From Diphasiastrum complanatum (Eukaryota; Streptophyta; Lycopodiopsida; Lycopodiales; Lycopodiaceae): a stretch of DNA of 64,000 bases. Location of the stretch: the NCBI GenBank assembly GCA_029204225.1, contig CM055098.1, forward strand, positions 46,452,985-46,516,984, given 5' to 3'. A program made the position numbers and the translations under genes. The notes under the pieces were generated by a model that was not told the origin of the DNA, searched no databases, and saw only the letters and a list, made by a program, of their open reading frames with translations. Positions 12,897 to 24,877 of this stretch are shown piece by piece; the stretch's first letter is position 1, and each line of letters starts with the position of its first letter.

Positions 12897-13254
12897 TGTT
12901 ACGAGCTCGTAACCAGTGCCGAACCCTAGAGAACACAGATAGGTCAGATACCACAGTCAGGGTCGTGTCCAACGTACATGACCAACAGGGCAAGACAGTG
13001 TGAGTAGTGTGCCCCAGCACGGTCCATAGCCATGGTGGGCCTAACACAGCCTAGGGACCCTGTCAGCAGGATAGGGCCCCCGGTTGGGTCCCGACGTGCA
13101 GTCAGCCACGTCAGTGCCACGTGGCCGACACTTGGCAGTAGCATGCTACCAGTCCTCACACTGTGCTAGGAGGGGCTTACTCTATATCAGGGAGTAGGCA
13201 AGGTTGGGTGGATCAGTTAGTGTTTGCCCTACTGTGGTGTTAGGATCTATTATA
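12897..13254 (+). repeat. Right LTR of the miniature element (358 bp)
   Basis: Same length as the left copy and about 97.5% identical by eye. It follows the purine tract directly and is followed by the GTTAG duplication. Confidence 0.88.
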
Positions 13255-13829
13255 GTTAGGTCAAGTCAAGAGAGTTGGTCATGTCTATTTGGTGGTCATC
13301 CCTACTTTATAGGACCTACACCTAAGTTTAAGGTGAAAATTTGACCAACTAGCTACCTACCAAGCATAACTCTAGGAAATAGACTAGGGTTTCATTTTAG
13401 GTCAAGGAGAGTGAGTTAACTTCCTTATTACATGCTGGAAATCCACCTAACTTCAAGAAGGAAGTCGAATTTGCTATGTATTCCCTCTCTCCATAGTGAG
13501 AAGATAGAAAATTTTTGGAGCTCATTGGCAATCTCAAGCTAGTTCACTATGTACATTGAGTTTTTGTGATCCAAATGAAACCAAATCAATTTGTACTTGT
13601 TTCTCAGGTTGAAGGCCGTACTACAGCCTGTATTACACACGTGTGGGCTCGGATTTCAATGTTCATCAATGCTTTTGATTGTTAATGCTTGTTGTTTGTC
13701 AAATTGCCAATCTAGATCAACTTTTTTGTGTCTAGTTTTTTGATAGATTGTTAAGCAAGCATCCAATCACTCTTGTGGATCTTTTGTAGATCCATTTATG
13801 GTCCTAAAGTATAGTACTTTCACATGCTC

Positions 13830-14473
13830 ATGCTATACCTGAATGAAAATCACAATTCTCAACCTATCATCAAAGCATAGCTCAATAAACAGTTTGTAGC
13901 AAGCTCTATCTAGCATCCCATCCCAAGAAAAAGATTTCGAAGCCCCATGCAACCATTATTCTACTCACAAATTGATATATAACAAACATAAACTACCCTT
14001 TCAGGTCCACAAATGGAAAGCTGTCAACGAACACACAATCCTTAAAACCATTCCAAAACCGATTCAACCAAAATAGGGCAAAACACCTACTTGAAAGACC
14101 ATCGATTTACCGAAATTCTTTGGATTTTCATCGACAAAATTCCACCATGCTTTAGTCCACACTAAGCCGCTCACAAGTTTCGATTGGATGCTCTGATACC
14201 AAAAAAATGTCCCCCAAGACCTCCAATCAGGATTGAGCACCAAGAACACAATAAGGGAGTGTCGTGGACAAAACCATCCCAACCAAACCTAGACCGTTCG
14301 ATCTAGCTCTCGAGCACTAGGGAGTATGGCAAATCTCTATGATAGGAAGCACTTACCAATCCGACAGCATAATGGTCGCAGACTCTCAATGATCCAAATG
14401 GACATAGGACATGGTATATATAGAGAGAACCTCCCCCCCCTACCTGTCCATGCACTGAATCCACATGTAAGCA
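13830..14473 (-). mobile_element. Minus-strand LTR element remnant with primer-binding site
   Basis: On the minus strand, TGGTATCAGAGCATCC occurs at about 14186-14201, and a probable LTR lies at 14208-14473 (266 bp; TGCTTACATGTGG to GGGGGACA), with a TATATATACC box near 14415. The leader to the left (about 13830-14185) was continuous with sequence left of 8434 before C1 arrived. No Gag or Pol could be recognised. It is a broken fossil. Confidence 0.6.
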
Positions 14474-15597
14474 TTGTTCATCCATTGTTTATCCGGTTCT
14501 GCGGATTTTCCCGTGTTCTTTTACAGTCTACAGTTTTACAAGTGTTTTTACACAGTTTGCAGAATTACACGAAGTTTTACCACAGTGTCGCATTTCCATT
14601 TCTCTCACTTTGGCTTTCTCACTTGTCAGGAATTACGAGTAAAATTACAGTGTCGCCTTTTTCGCATTGTTCGCATTTTAGCGACATTGTCGCCTGTTAG
14701 AAATCTCGTGGAAAATGCAGTGTTGCCTTTCTCGCAATTTTTGCCTGTCAGGATTTGCGAGCAAATATGCCCAATCGCATTTTTTGCTTTTTCAAAAGTG
14801 CCTCAAATGTTAAGGAAGTGACTCTGGCGATGTGTGGGACAACCCTAAATCAGTTTTTAAGGCACTATCGTGTTTTTCGTAAAATCACGACACTGTCGCT
14901 TTTGCGAAGCTGTCGCATGTGGCTGTTTACGTTCATTTCTGTAGAACTACAGTTTTGGTTTATTTATGCAGACAAAATATTTACGATCGAATTTCACCAC
15001 TTATCAGCAATCAATGACAAGGAACCGGATGGATGCCAACGGAGATTAGCCAACTGGCAATCGCAATTGACGACCTAATTTCTTAGTATAGATAGTTGTT
15101 CATGTTCATACATCTTATTATTATGAAATGATTGAAGGGATCAAGTTCAGCAAGTATTCTCTAATAAGCATTCTAGCTCAGTTTTTTAGAGATTTGTTTT
15201 AGAGTTGCTATTGTATTATGCTTATTAGCATAGCTGCTTATTATCAGACTTATTCTCAGTTACTCAGAGACAACTTAGAGTGTGCGGCTTCTATCCGCTA
15301 TTGTCATGTGCTCATTAGCATCTATTTTTTTCTGAATCAATACTATCTTTTTATTGCGTTTAGTATATGTTAGAATGCATGCATCTCTGTATTGCTTTTG
15401 TAACTAATAGAAATTGCTTGAGAATTCAATACTTCATGTTTGGCTACGTAATCACTTAGTATCTAGCGATTTCAAAGTTAGTTGCTAAAGTTTGAACGTG
15501 ATTTTCATCACTACTGCTTTGTTCAATTTTGATAGGCGTAGTCATGCACTGCAAGTAGGAAGTTTCCGCCGCTATTCTATCTATCCTATTTCCAACA
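14474..15597 (+). repeat. Left LTR of family A
   Basis: Matches the family-A LTR at 34391 from GTTCATCCATTG onwards and ends TTCCAACA before the primer-binding site. Its first half holds several diverged copies of a unit of about 70 bp with GTCAGGAATTACGAG and CAGTGTCGCCTTTTTCGC. A TATA-like TTAGTATAGATAG occurs near 15084. Confidence 0.85.
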
Positions 15598-15794
15598 TGG
15601 TATCAGAGCAGTGATCTCTATCAGGGCCTAATACTATTCCGATATCAGAGCGAAAGCTCTAATACTTGATATCTTTTACGATATCAAATTCATCTCATAC
15701 TCTTCAGTTCTTTTCAACCTTTCAGTATTAGAAAATTGATTTCCTATTGTTGGCATTACTGCATCTTAGCGTCATCGATACAATCGACAGACTA

Positions 15795-16640
15795 TGTTCC
15801 AAATGGATTCTCAAAGTAAAGTCAATCTTATAGCAAACAAGCTGAATGGATCCAATTATCATTTGTGAAAATTTAAGATGAAGACCTTGCTAGTCGCCAA
15901 CGAATTATGGGATGTTGTTACAGGTATAGAAGTAAAACTTGAAGACGACGACTCAAAGTGAAAATTGAAGGATGGTAAAGCTTTTGCGCTTATTATCCTC
16001 AATATATCAGATACACAGATTGGACACATAATTGAAGCTAAAACATCAAAAGGTGTTTGGGACATCTTGAACTCACTATATGATGTGAGAGACGTAACTA
16101 CCAAGTTACATCTACAGAGAAAATTCTTCACATTCAAGATGTCTATTGCACTTTAGAATCACATTAACCAGTTTAGAATACCTAGTCGGATCAGTCATAG
16201 ACGATCAAGATGCAATTATGACATTGCTTTCAAGCTTGCCCTCTACATATGAGAAATGGGTGATGATCATATCGACACACTCAGACTTAACTCTTACTAG
16301 AGTTATCACTATGTTACTACAAGAAGATAATCGAAGAAGTCAAGACACTTCGTCGACTTCCTCCTCTCAGGCTCTATATGTCAACAAAGGCTCTAAGCGA
16401 CAAAAGCAGAAAAGCTCCAAGAAGACTGCAATGACTCAAAAACAGACACAAAGTCAAGCACAATCATCAGATCCACAATCGAAGAAGAAGATGTTTTGCA
16501 GGTATTGCAAGTGCAATAACCATGAGATCAAGGATTGCCGGATTCTCCAAGCGAAGAACGTAGCCAAACAACATGATCAACAAGCAAACATAGTTCCACC
16601 ATCTCCCTAGGTCGAAATGGACGAAGACGCTTTTATGGTC
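15795..16640 (+). pseudogene. Family A Gag region
   Basis: UBN2-type copia Gag: MDSQSKVNLIANKLNGSNY, then LYDVRDVTTKLHLQRKFF, DAIMTLLSSLPSTYEKW and a CCHC knuckle CRYCKCNNHEIKDC near 16498-16540. It is close to the Gag at 62.7-63.0 kb. It is broken in several places. The reading runs directly into element B at 16669. Confidence 0.8.
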
Positions 16641-16668
16641 AAAGATCAAAGCGCGTTTTTGGATGACT

Positions 16669-17828
16669 TGTTGACAGATTCTTCTGTCTGTCTACTAGTT
16701 CTTCTTGTTTGCTTCTTGTTACAGTTGTGCTACCTCCATTCTGGTTGTTAGCTGGGCATGTTCTTGATCATTTCTATTTGGTTCAATGCCCAGATCAGGC
16801 AGCAGATTCTCAGGGTTGTAGTATGGTTCAACCTGTCACGGATACTCAGATTTTGAACACTCTTGAACTCTTGAAATCAGTTGCAATCATTCTACCATGC
16901 AAGCACACCAAGAATGCCCAAAAACAGCTCTTCTTGAAACACGGTTGGGCATTACTATGGCACTTTAAAACATAATGCTAGAATGGATCATTGCAAAATG
17001 GAAACTAAACTACTTGCAAGATTAGAAAACTAGCCTAACATGCCACATTCATAAAAAAATAGAAAATTAATTCCTACAAGCATTCAAGAATCAAGAAGCT
17101 CCATCTTCTTGGTTCTTGAATTTTCCAAGAAACTCAAGAAACCAAATCGTAAATGAATTTGCAAGATCTATACCACATTATTGGCTACAAATTTCTTGGA
17201 TGCTTGCAACCTACATTAATCCACAAGAAAACAAGAAATCTAATCCACAACTAGGAAATCAAGAAAACTAATCCACTCTAAATCCACAACCACACACAAT
17301 ATGAATGGAAGGGCATGATCATAGGGGCATCACTCAAGAAAACCATCATGATCAAGGAGCTTAGTGTAGCATCAAACTCATGGGAAATTTTCTTATTAAG
17401 CATGGAGTAGATACAATGCAAAAAGCTCCTCTTCACAAAGAGGGAGTCTCTTAAATAAGCAAGAGAGCTCCTTAGGTGGCATCCTAGTGAAATTTCCACA
17501 TTTCACAAATTACAAGTGGAATATTGCTCTCCACTAGAGGTCACCATCAAAAGGTGGCTCACTCTACTTTCTTTAAGAGGGGTCTACTTGCATTCATTGC
17601 ATTTGCCTAGAAATACTAGTTCCTACATGGTCATTCCATCTTTCGGGATTCACCATGAGGCTTACACAGTTGTGGCTTGTTATTACTAACTAGCATTTCT
17701 CGGCTCTCATACTCGGCTCTCAGTCTCCATTCGTCTCGTCTTCTCAAAGACCTCCTCGGTCTAAGGTGAGAGGTGCTCTTGAGTTGCTCTGTCCGAGTAT
17801 CTTGGGGATTCGTCAGAATCAGCAAACA
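16669..17828 (-). repeat. Left-hand LTR of element B (1160 bp)
   Basis: Begins TGTTGACAGATTC and ends AATCAGCAAACA in plus-strand view. It repeats at 22697-24872 on either side of the solo LTR. A minus-strand TATTTAAG box lies near 17455. Confidence 0.88.
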
Positions 17829-20148
17829 TCATCCCACCCCTAATGTGTTGTAGGACCCACTGCAACTCATATTGGACGATGTCGCTCCGCTTCCGCATTG
17901 GCGTCTTCGATTGGCACTTGGCGTAGATCCTCGTTCGATTGCATAAAACCAAGTGTTTATTGTTGTTAGTCTATCAAAAACTGTTTTCGCAAATTGTCGC
18001 AATCTAACCGGAATGTCTTATTGCTGTAATGGATTGACATTTTCAAAATTTGGAGAGCTCTCAGCAGCTTCACAACTCTGCATGCATGAGTGCTTTCCAT
18101 GTGTCTCTCGGTTTAGTCACTTGTATCTGCCATTGACGGTTTCATCTTTGGTTTCTTGGCAGATTCCATCTTTGGTTTCTTCTGGGAGGTCTGTATACTC
18201 CATTTGCCTTTGGGTGTTTCCGTGGTTCTTCTCTAAGTTGAAGTTCCAGTCTCAAGGAAAACCTTTGATCTGCAGGTTGCACAAACTTTGAATATCAGTC
18301 TCAAGGGAATGGACTCATCAAAAATTGGTGGTAGGAACAGATTTGGATGGACGGTTTGATAACGATAAGAAAACATGATGAAGGCTTGGTGAAAGGATGA
18401 AGGAACTGATAGTTGCAGCCTTGGACCCTTGCAATGTCGAGCTTTGACCACCACTTGCTGGGTGAGGAGCTTGCTTTATTTTGCAGGTTCACGGTTGTCT
18501 TCATCTTTCTTTTCTACAGCTCTTTCTTTTGATCCATTACTTTTGGATCTCTTTGGGCTTCATAGGAGGAGATTTAACTATCATTGCTCCAGAGAGTTTC
18601 TTTTGATCAAGGTTGATCTAACTCATTTGTTGCTTAAGTTTTGTCCTTTCCTCCTCAGCTTCTTGGATCTTTCTCTTTATTTCTTCTAGCTGCTTTGCTT
18701 GCTTTTGCAGGTCTTTTTCGGCTGAACAACCAATATAGTAGTAGTTGGTCTCCGGAAGACACTTGCAATGATCTATCAGCTGCTTCGGTAAGACTATCAA
18801 AAACTGGAAATTTCTCAGAAGAACAGTAAACTGATGATAAACAAACAGATGGAAGGAAGGGTGGTGGTGACAACGGTAGATGGTGTGGACGATAGACATG
18901 AGAATGGGCGCAGAAGTATGGCAAGAGGTTGGTTGAAGAAGGAGACTGATTTTACAATGCTTGTGTTTTCCTTTTCTGAAGGATCTTCATCATGACTAGA
19001 ATACTTCTTCTGATTGAGTCTCTTCGGATTACCCATCTGCCTTCTTTAGCCTTGTCTTTTCATATTTGACTTGTCACCTTGGCTGTCGATCTTGCTGATG
19101 TTGTTGTTGGCAGCGTAACTGCTCCAGTGGATCCAAGCAGATCCACTCTCTCCCCCCCCCCCCCCCCCCCCCCAAAATCTGTTGGTGGGGATGTTGTTGC
19201 CGGTAACTATTCATGCTCACGATTGGATCGGCGTGTGGAACACATAGTTGAAACTCGTTGAACATGCGTCTGGACTAAAGATTGAACAAATTTTAACTAA
19301 ATTTGTTTCGATCTTGCTGTAGTTGACTCAAAAAATAATATGGCAATGAGATGCAGGAATCAACTCTAATTTGACATGGATTTCTCATATGTCTCAAAAA
19401 TCCTAAACTGCTGTACAAGGGAATCTGAAGATGGAGAGATGAATGAAAATGTGTTCTGGAGATGCTCTACAGAAGACTCTCGTGCAATAGCTATTCCTCA
19501 TGCAAAAATCAATCACACAAAATAGGTGAAGAAAAATAAGGAAATAAACAAATGTGACAAAGAGTGAGAACTGTATTGCACTTGTCAAACAAAACTTGCA
19601 TTCATCAACATTGATAATGTACCTTGATAGTTGCAATATTTCAGTTGTTTTGTAGAGTAATGTGACTTACTCTGACATGCCCTTGTCAAAACAAGGCAGA
19701 GTTGGTTACACTAAATCTACCATCATTGATAGCAGATGAAGTAAAATATAGCTTGAGATGTAGGTATGGTTGAGGTACTATGTCCTGAGGACCTCTCTGA
19801 GTAAGAGATTCAGAACCGAATCTCTATCTGGATTTCCGAATCCTAGATTGATTGTGTATTGGCACATTGGAAATCTTATCAGCATGTGGAAAGACAAATA
19901 AATTTGAGGTTGTAGAAGGGGAGAAAATTTGTCAATTCCCTGTGGAGGTTGCTCTTGGTTGGACATTGTAGCAGATGACGGAATATCAGTTTCACTTTTT
20001 TTTGACAAGGACTCATTTCATATTGTCCTTTTTGCATTATGGAGCTGGTGTATTGGATGGTGATGTAGAAGTTTACAAGAAACTTCTCAATTGAGCAGCA
20101 GGTTGAGCGGGAGGGTGCTATAGTGCTCGTGTTGTTGTCAAGAAGATC
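17829..20148. other. Inside of element B without recognised coding
   Basis: Many short frames but no pol motif on either strand. It includes a run of 22 C at 19152-19173 and serine/leucine-rich low-complexity frames near 18430-18900. This is where a complete gypsy element would carry its polymerase genes. Confidence 0.6.
19152..19173. repeat. Poly-C run (22 bp)
   Basis: An unbroken run of 22 cytosines, preceded by CTCTCT. Such G-runs on the minus strand can form quadruplex-like structures and are prone to sequencing errors. Confidence 0.9.
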
Positions 20149-21330
20149 CTATTGTGAGTCATAACTGACGTGACGGGCAGGTAGGATCTTAGTTGGTTGT
20201 TTTGGACAATCTTTGAAACTGTGTTTTCTGATACAGTCTGGACACTCAGCATGGTACTGGGTCTTAACTGGACAATCAACCATGAAGTGGCCAGTTTCAC
20301 CACAGATGAAACATCTGGTGTGCAGTGGCCCTTGTATAACAACGTAGCCATCTTGTATGGCTAGTGGTTCTGGACTTGCTGGTGGATATTCATGATAAGG
20401 CAAGGCATTTCCAGATTGTGATGAGTATTCTTCATATTGTTGAACTGTATGTGCTTGAATAGGTCAATATGGAGGACAAGCATCAACATGATGCGTAGCC
20501 CGACAGTGTGGGCACCATATTGTTTTTCATCTATAAGGTACTTGTGCAGGGTTTGACTGACCATGCATACTGCTTTGGATAGACTTCAGGGTAGTTTGAA
20601 ACTCATTGGTGAGTTTCTCCATTTGAAGTTGGTGTTGCTTATTAAGCAACTCCAGTTGTGATTTCCAAAGCTGATCTCGAGTGTCCTCGATCGGCTTCGA
20701 CTCATGGACAGGTGCACGTGGTGCTCATCTTTCCCTGGATTCGTCAACATCTGATCCTTCGTCTTCTTCCTTGATGGCATCAGACATAGCTAATTTGAGA
20801 CTCATATATTCATCATTGTATTTAAGCACACGTCTAACCCATCTTGGAAGGCCGACTTAAAACTAGATGATGAGCATCTGTTCGGAGGGTTGTTCCTGTA
20901 CTTGACTTTTGAGGCGTTTGAAACGCTCGATATAGTCTCGTACACGTTCGTCCTTTGCCATCTTGATGTTACTCAATTTGACAAAAGGACTCTCGATCAA
21001 GCGAAAGGGCTTAAAACTCTTGATAAAGGACTCTTTCAAGATTGACCAGTCTGTCTTATCTTCACGATCAAGGTTGAAAAACCAATCACGTGCTTTAGCG
21101 ATCATGGTCATCGAAAATAGTTGGACCATAGCATTGGGAGATGTTTTGCCATACACATCACATGCATTCTCAAAGATTTGCGAAAATCTTTGAGGGTCCG
21201 AACTATCGTCAAACTTTGGTAGATCTAGCTTGGGTGTACGTCTTTCAAAATGAGCACCGTGGGTAGCAGAAGCACCATTAAGGTTGGTTCTGGCCTGAGA
21301 GGGGTCAACACCATAAGAATAGGCTCGTGC
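20149..21330 (-). pseudogene. Element B Gag region
   Basis: On the minus strand: KLDLPKFDDSSDPQRFSQIF, then a retrotransposon Gag core (AKARDWFFNLDREDKTDWSI, RVRDYIERFKRLKSQVQEQP; 20863-21156). After this come a basic and glutamine-rich stretch (LWKSQLELLNKQHQLQMEKL) and Cys/His-rich motifs including CFICGETGHFMVDC and CPDCIRKHSFKDCP (20149-20403). A second Cys/His set (CPHCRATHHVDACP) lies between. The double knuckle fits nucleic-acid binding by Gag. It is broken in a few places. Confidence 0.78.
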
Positions 21331-21766
21331 TCGTGAAGACTCAGCTCTATCAGGTTCTTGTCCCTCGAATGGGTTTGTGGATGGTTCGTGTATTTGGGCT
21401 CACATTCGGTAGAACCTATGACGTCTGATTTGTTCAGCTACAGGGGACCTTACCTCGTATGGATAATCGTCTGGGATTTCAGGATCTCTATGCTGGTCCA
21501 TTGGGTACTAGGGTATGAGTTTCTAGTATTGATGGTTTTTTAGGGTTTTTAATATTTTTTCAGGAAGTCAAGGAAAGACTCAGTATGAAAAGAGCTTTCT
21601 ATTGGTATGGGTGTTGTTTTTTGAAAAAAAAATTGGTGTTCATGCCTTTTTTTTTTTGTTTCTTCAGTCTCAAAGTTGTTGGGAAGATGGTGGTTTAGTC
21701 GAAATGGCAATCAGAGGTGTTGATCAAAAGTTATGGTCCGATCGAGATGGGTTTTAATTGCTTCGG

Positions 21767-22493
21767 TCAAACTTTGACCTGATTGCTTCGGTTGAGATCT
21801 GATCGAATCCCTCCAGTCAAGATTTGATCGCTGCCTTCGGCTCCGGTCGAGATTTGAGCGGGCATTTCGGCTTCGGTCGAGATCACTTCGGCTCCGGTCG
21901 AGATTTCAGCGTGCACTTCGGCTCCGGTCGAGATCTGAGTAGGCACTTTGGCTCCGGTCGAGATTTGAGCGGGCACTTCGATCGAGATTCCAGCGAGCGC
22001 TCTGGTCGAGATTCCAAAGAAGCGCTTCGATCGAGATTTCAGAAAAATGCTTCGGTCAAGATTCCAAAAAAATGCTTCGGTCGAGATTCCAGAAAAAATG
22101 CTTCAGTTTAGATTTCAGAAACGCTTCGATGAAGATTCCAGAAAAATGCTTCGGTCGAGATTTAAGATGGGCCTCCGGTTGAGAGTTTATTGAGGTCTCC
22201 GATTGAGATTTTACTGAGGTCTCCAGTTGAGAATCAGGTGAGGCCTTCGGTTGAGATGTAAGCTGGGCCTCCGGTTGAGATGTAACACAGGCCTCCGGTT
22301 GAGAGTTTATTGAGGTCTCCGGTTTAGATTTTACTGAGGTCTCTGGTTGAGAGTGAGGTGAGGCCTTCGGTTGAGATGTAAGTTGGGCCTCCAGTTGAGA
22401 TTTAATTGAGGTCTCCGGTTGGGATGTAACACAAGCCTCCAGTTGAGATTCAACACAAGGGCTCCGGTTGAGATGTAACATAGTAGTTAACAC
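21767..22493 (-). repeat. Coding-type tandem repeat: octapeptide and decapeptide arrays
   Basis: The DNA core CTCCGGTYGAGAT recurs about every 24 bp from 22493 to about 22140 and about every 30 bp to about 21770. On the minus strand the 24-bp part stays open as about 13 octapeptides of the form SQPEAxxT/SQPETSxx, and the 30-bp part as decapeptides such as VHAEISTGAE. The octapeptides show a higher-order order (ACVT, AQLT, KASP, ETSVK, ETSIN). It lies just upstream of the element B Gag in the same orientation. Confidence 0.88.
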
Positions 22494-22696
22494 ACAATCG
22501 TAGAGTTAGGATGATATTGTCCAAGAACGGCCCTATAATGATGCTATTCTAGAACATGGCAGATTGTAAGTGTCAGACTGCAGATGATGGCATATCCAAA
22601 TATGTATGATGTTGTTTATGGAGCAGATCATGGAAGAACGTTGGAACAATGATGGAGTAGAGACGTGCATGTGTTCAAGCGGCAACTGGTGCCAAA

Positions 22697-24872
22697 TGTT
22701 GACTGTTTCTTCTGTCTGTCTACTAGTTCTGCTTGTTTGCTTCTTGTTACAGCTTATGCTACCTCCATTCTGGTTGTTAGCTAGGCATGTTCTTGATCAT
22801 TTCTATTTGGTTCAATGCCCAGATCAGACAGCAGATTCTCAGGGTTGTAGTATGGTTCAACCTGTCACGGATACTCAGATTTCGAATACTCTGGAACTCT
22901 TGAAATCACTTGCAATCATTCTACCATGCAAGCACACCAAGAATGCCCAAAAACAGCTCTTCTTGAAACATGGTTGGGCATTACTATGGCACTTTGAAAC
23001 ATAATGCTAGAACGGATCATTGCAAAATGGAAACTAAACTACTGGCAAGATCAGAAAACTAGCCTAGCATGCCACATTCATAAAAAGCAGACAATTAATT
23101 CCTACAAGCATTCAAGAATCAAGAAGCTCTATCTTTTTGGTTCTTGACTTTTCCAAGAAGCTCAAGAAACCAAAACGTATATGAATTTGTTGACAGATCC
23201 CCTGCTCCAGAGGACCTGTTGTTTAATTTTTTCTCTGATTCTTTCTACTTCTTCAGAACCGTTTCTGCCTGTTACCAGGCTTAAAGGCATTCGTTAGATG
23301 TCTTCTTGATTTAACAATGTCAACCCAGGCAGAAGGGACAAAATGTCGTTTAGTATTTTCTTTATGTCCTGCCTGTCAGAGGACTACTCAGGGACGTCGC
23401 TCTTGAACACACTTACATTCTACATGGATGCAAGCCAAGAACGCTCATTCACAGATCAACATACAAAGCAATGAATGTTCTACAGATTCTACAGCTACCT
23501 ACACTTAAAACGGACTGAAATCAGAGCCTACACTACATTAACACTGAGCTACCTTGCATAAATTGACAAAACAAGAAACAAGAAACTAATCTATAGCATG
23601 TTAGAAGTCCAAGAATCAAGAAACCAACCAGCCTTTTGATTCTTGGACATCCCAAGAACATCAAGAACTGGATTGTACAGATATGCAAGAATCACACCAC
23701 AGATCCAGCCTATTTAGTTTACTTGAATGCTGGCTCCTACATTAATCCACAAGAAAACAAGAAATCTAATCCACAACTAGGAAAGCAAGAAAACTAATCC
23801 ACTCTAAATCCACAATCACACACAATATGGATGGAAGGGCATGATCATAGGGGCACAAAATCTTCTTATTAAGCATGGAGTAGATACAATGCAAAAGCCT
23901 CTCTTCACAAAGAGGGAGTCTCTTAAATAAGCAAGAGAGCTCCTTAGGTGGCATCCTAGTGGAATTTTCACATTTCACAAATTACAAGTGGAATATTGCT
24001 CTCCACTAGAGGTCACCATCAAAATGTGGCTCACTCTACTTTCTTTAAGAGGAGTCTACTTGCATTTATTGCATTTGCTTAGAAATACTAGTTTCTACAT
24101 GGTCATTCCATCTTCCGGGATTCACCATGAGGCTTACACAGTTCTTACTTGTTTTTCCTAGCTAGTATTTCTCGGCTCTCATACTCGGCTCTCAGTCTTC
24201 ATTAGTCTCGTCTTCTCATAGACCTCCTCGGTCTAAGGTGAGAGGTGCTCTTGAGTTGCTCTGTCCGAGTATCTTGGGGATTCATCAGAATCAGCCAACA
24301 GAATTTACAAGATCTATACCAATTTCTTGGATGCTTGCAACCATATGAATGGAAGGGCATGATCATAGGGGCATCACTCAAGAAAACCATCATGATCAAG
24401 GAGCTTAGTGTAGCATCAAACTCATGGGAAATCTTCTTATTAAGCATGGAGTAGATACAATGCAAAAAGCTCCTCTTCACAAAGAGGGAGTCTCTTAAAT
24501 AAGCAAGAGAGCTCCTTAGGAGGCATCCTAGTGGAATTTCCACATTTCACAAATTACAAGTGGAATATTGCTCTCCACTAGAGGTCACCATCAAAAGGTG
24601 GCTCACTCTACTTTCTTTAAGAGGGGTCTACTTGCATTTATTGCATTTGCCTAGAAATACTAGTTCCTACATGGTCATTCCATCTTTCGGGATTCACCAT
24701 GAGGCTTACACAGTTATGGCTTGTTATTACTAACTAGCATTTCTCGGCTCTCATACTCGGCTCTCAGTCTTCGTTCGTCTCGTCTTCTCGGAGACCTCCT
24801 CGGTCTAAGGTGAGAGGTGCTCTTGAGTTGCTCTGTCTGAGTATGTTGGGGATTCGTCATAATCAGCCAACA
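22697..24872 (-). repeat. Right-hand LTR of element B, split by a solo LTR
   Basis: Starts TGTTGACTGTTTC and ends AATCAGCCAACA in plus-strand view, matching 16669-17828. It is interrupted at 23188-24300 by a related LTR flanked by GAATT. Confidence 0.86.
23188..24300 (-). mobile_element. Solo LTR (1113 bp), TSD GAATT
   Basis: Begins TGTTGACAGATCCCC and ends TCAGCCAACA in plus-strand view, flanked by GAATT at 23183-23187 and 24301-24305. Its last part is very like the element B LTR, while its first part differs, so it is a subfamily of the same LTR. Without internal sequence it fits a solo LTR left by LTR-LTR recombination. Orientation is assumed from B. Confidence 0.86.
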
Positions 24873-24877
24873 TGACT

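Larger units (their letters stand above)
12444..13254 (+). mobile_element. Miniature LTR element (TRIM-like), TSD GTTAG
   Basis: Two 358-bp direct repeats (12444-12801 and 12897-13254) enclose only 95 bp. The element starts TGTTACGAGCTCG, and GTTAG flanks it at 12439-12443 and 13255-13259. The inner 95 bp ends in a purine tract (TTAAGGGGGAGGGAG) directly before the second repeat and carries FPDFVLEDQDGS, which resembles the end of a gypsy polyprotein. It therefore looks like a much reduced gypsy element or a TRIM. A TATA-like TCTATATC lies near 12730. The two LTRs differ at about 9 of 358 sites, mostly C/T or G/A changes. Confidence 0.88.
8439..13824 (+). mobile_element. Copia element C1, non-autonomous, with TSD TGCTC
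   Basis: A complete LTR-to-LTR copia insertion. It starts TGTGAAGAATTG and ends TTTCACA, flanked by TGCTC at 8434-8438 and 13825-13829. Its left LTR is 8439-9139; its right LTR is 12308-13824, which is also 701 bp once a nested element and its duplicated target are set aside. A primer-binding site (TGTTATCAGAGCC) follows the left LTR at 9140, and a polypurine tract (GAGGAGGAG) precedes the right LTR. The inside encodes Gag and protease but no reverse transcriptase or RNase H, so it must rely on enzymes from a relative, for which element D is a good candidate. The LTRs differ at about 8-9 of 701 sites, so it is fairly young. About one break interrupts the reading frame. Confidence 0.93.
12308..13824 (+). 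repeat. Right LTR of C1, split by a nested element
   Basis: Matches the left LTR from TGTGAAGAATTG to the final CACA. It is interrupted after GTAGGTTAG by the miniature LTR element, which is flanked by GTTAG on both sides. The palindrome CACACGTGTG lies at 13636-13645. Confidence 0.93.
16669..24872 (-). mobile_element. Element B: gypsy-like, gag only, inserted in family A, TSD TGACT
   Basis: An 8.2-kb insertion flanked by TGACT at 16664-16668 and 24873-24877. Its LTRs are 16669-17828 and 22697-24872; the right one contains a solo LTR. Orientation is minus: reading that way, TTTGGCACCAGTTGCCGC follows the right-hand LTR as a primer-binding site, and a purine tract (AGGGGTGGGATGA) precedes the left-hand LTR. 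Gag lies at about 20149-21330. The rest of the inside (17829-20100) shows no pol domain, so the element looks non-autonomous. The LTRs differ by several percent, so it is older than C1 or D. Confidence 0.88.

Noticed and set aside
21824-22111. Plus-strand Gly/Arg-rich frame (SGRDLSGHFGS repeats)
   Set aside because: It is the opposite strand of the 24/30-bp repeat array. The minus strand is open for longer and lies in the orientation of the neighbouring Gag.
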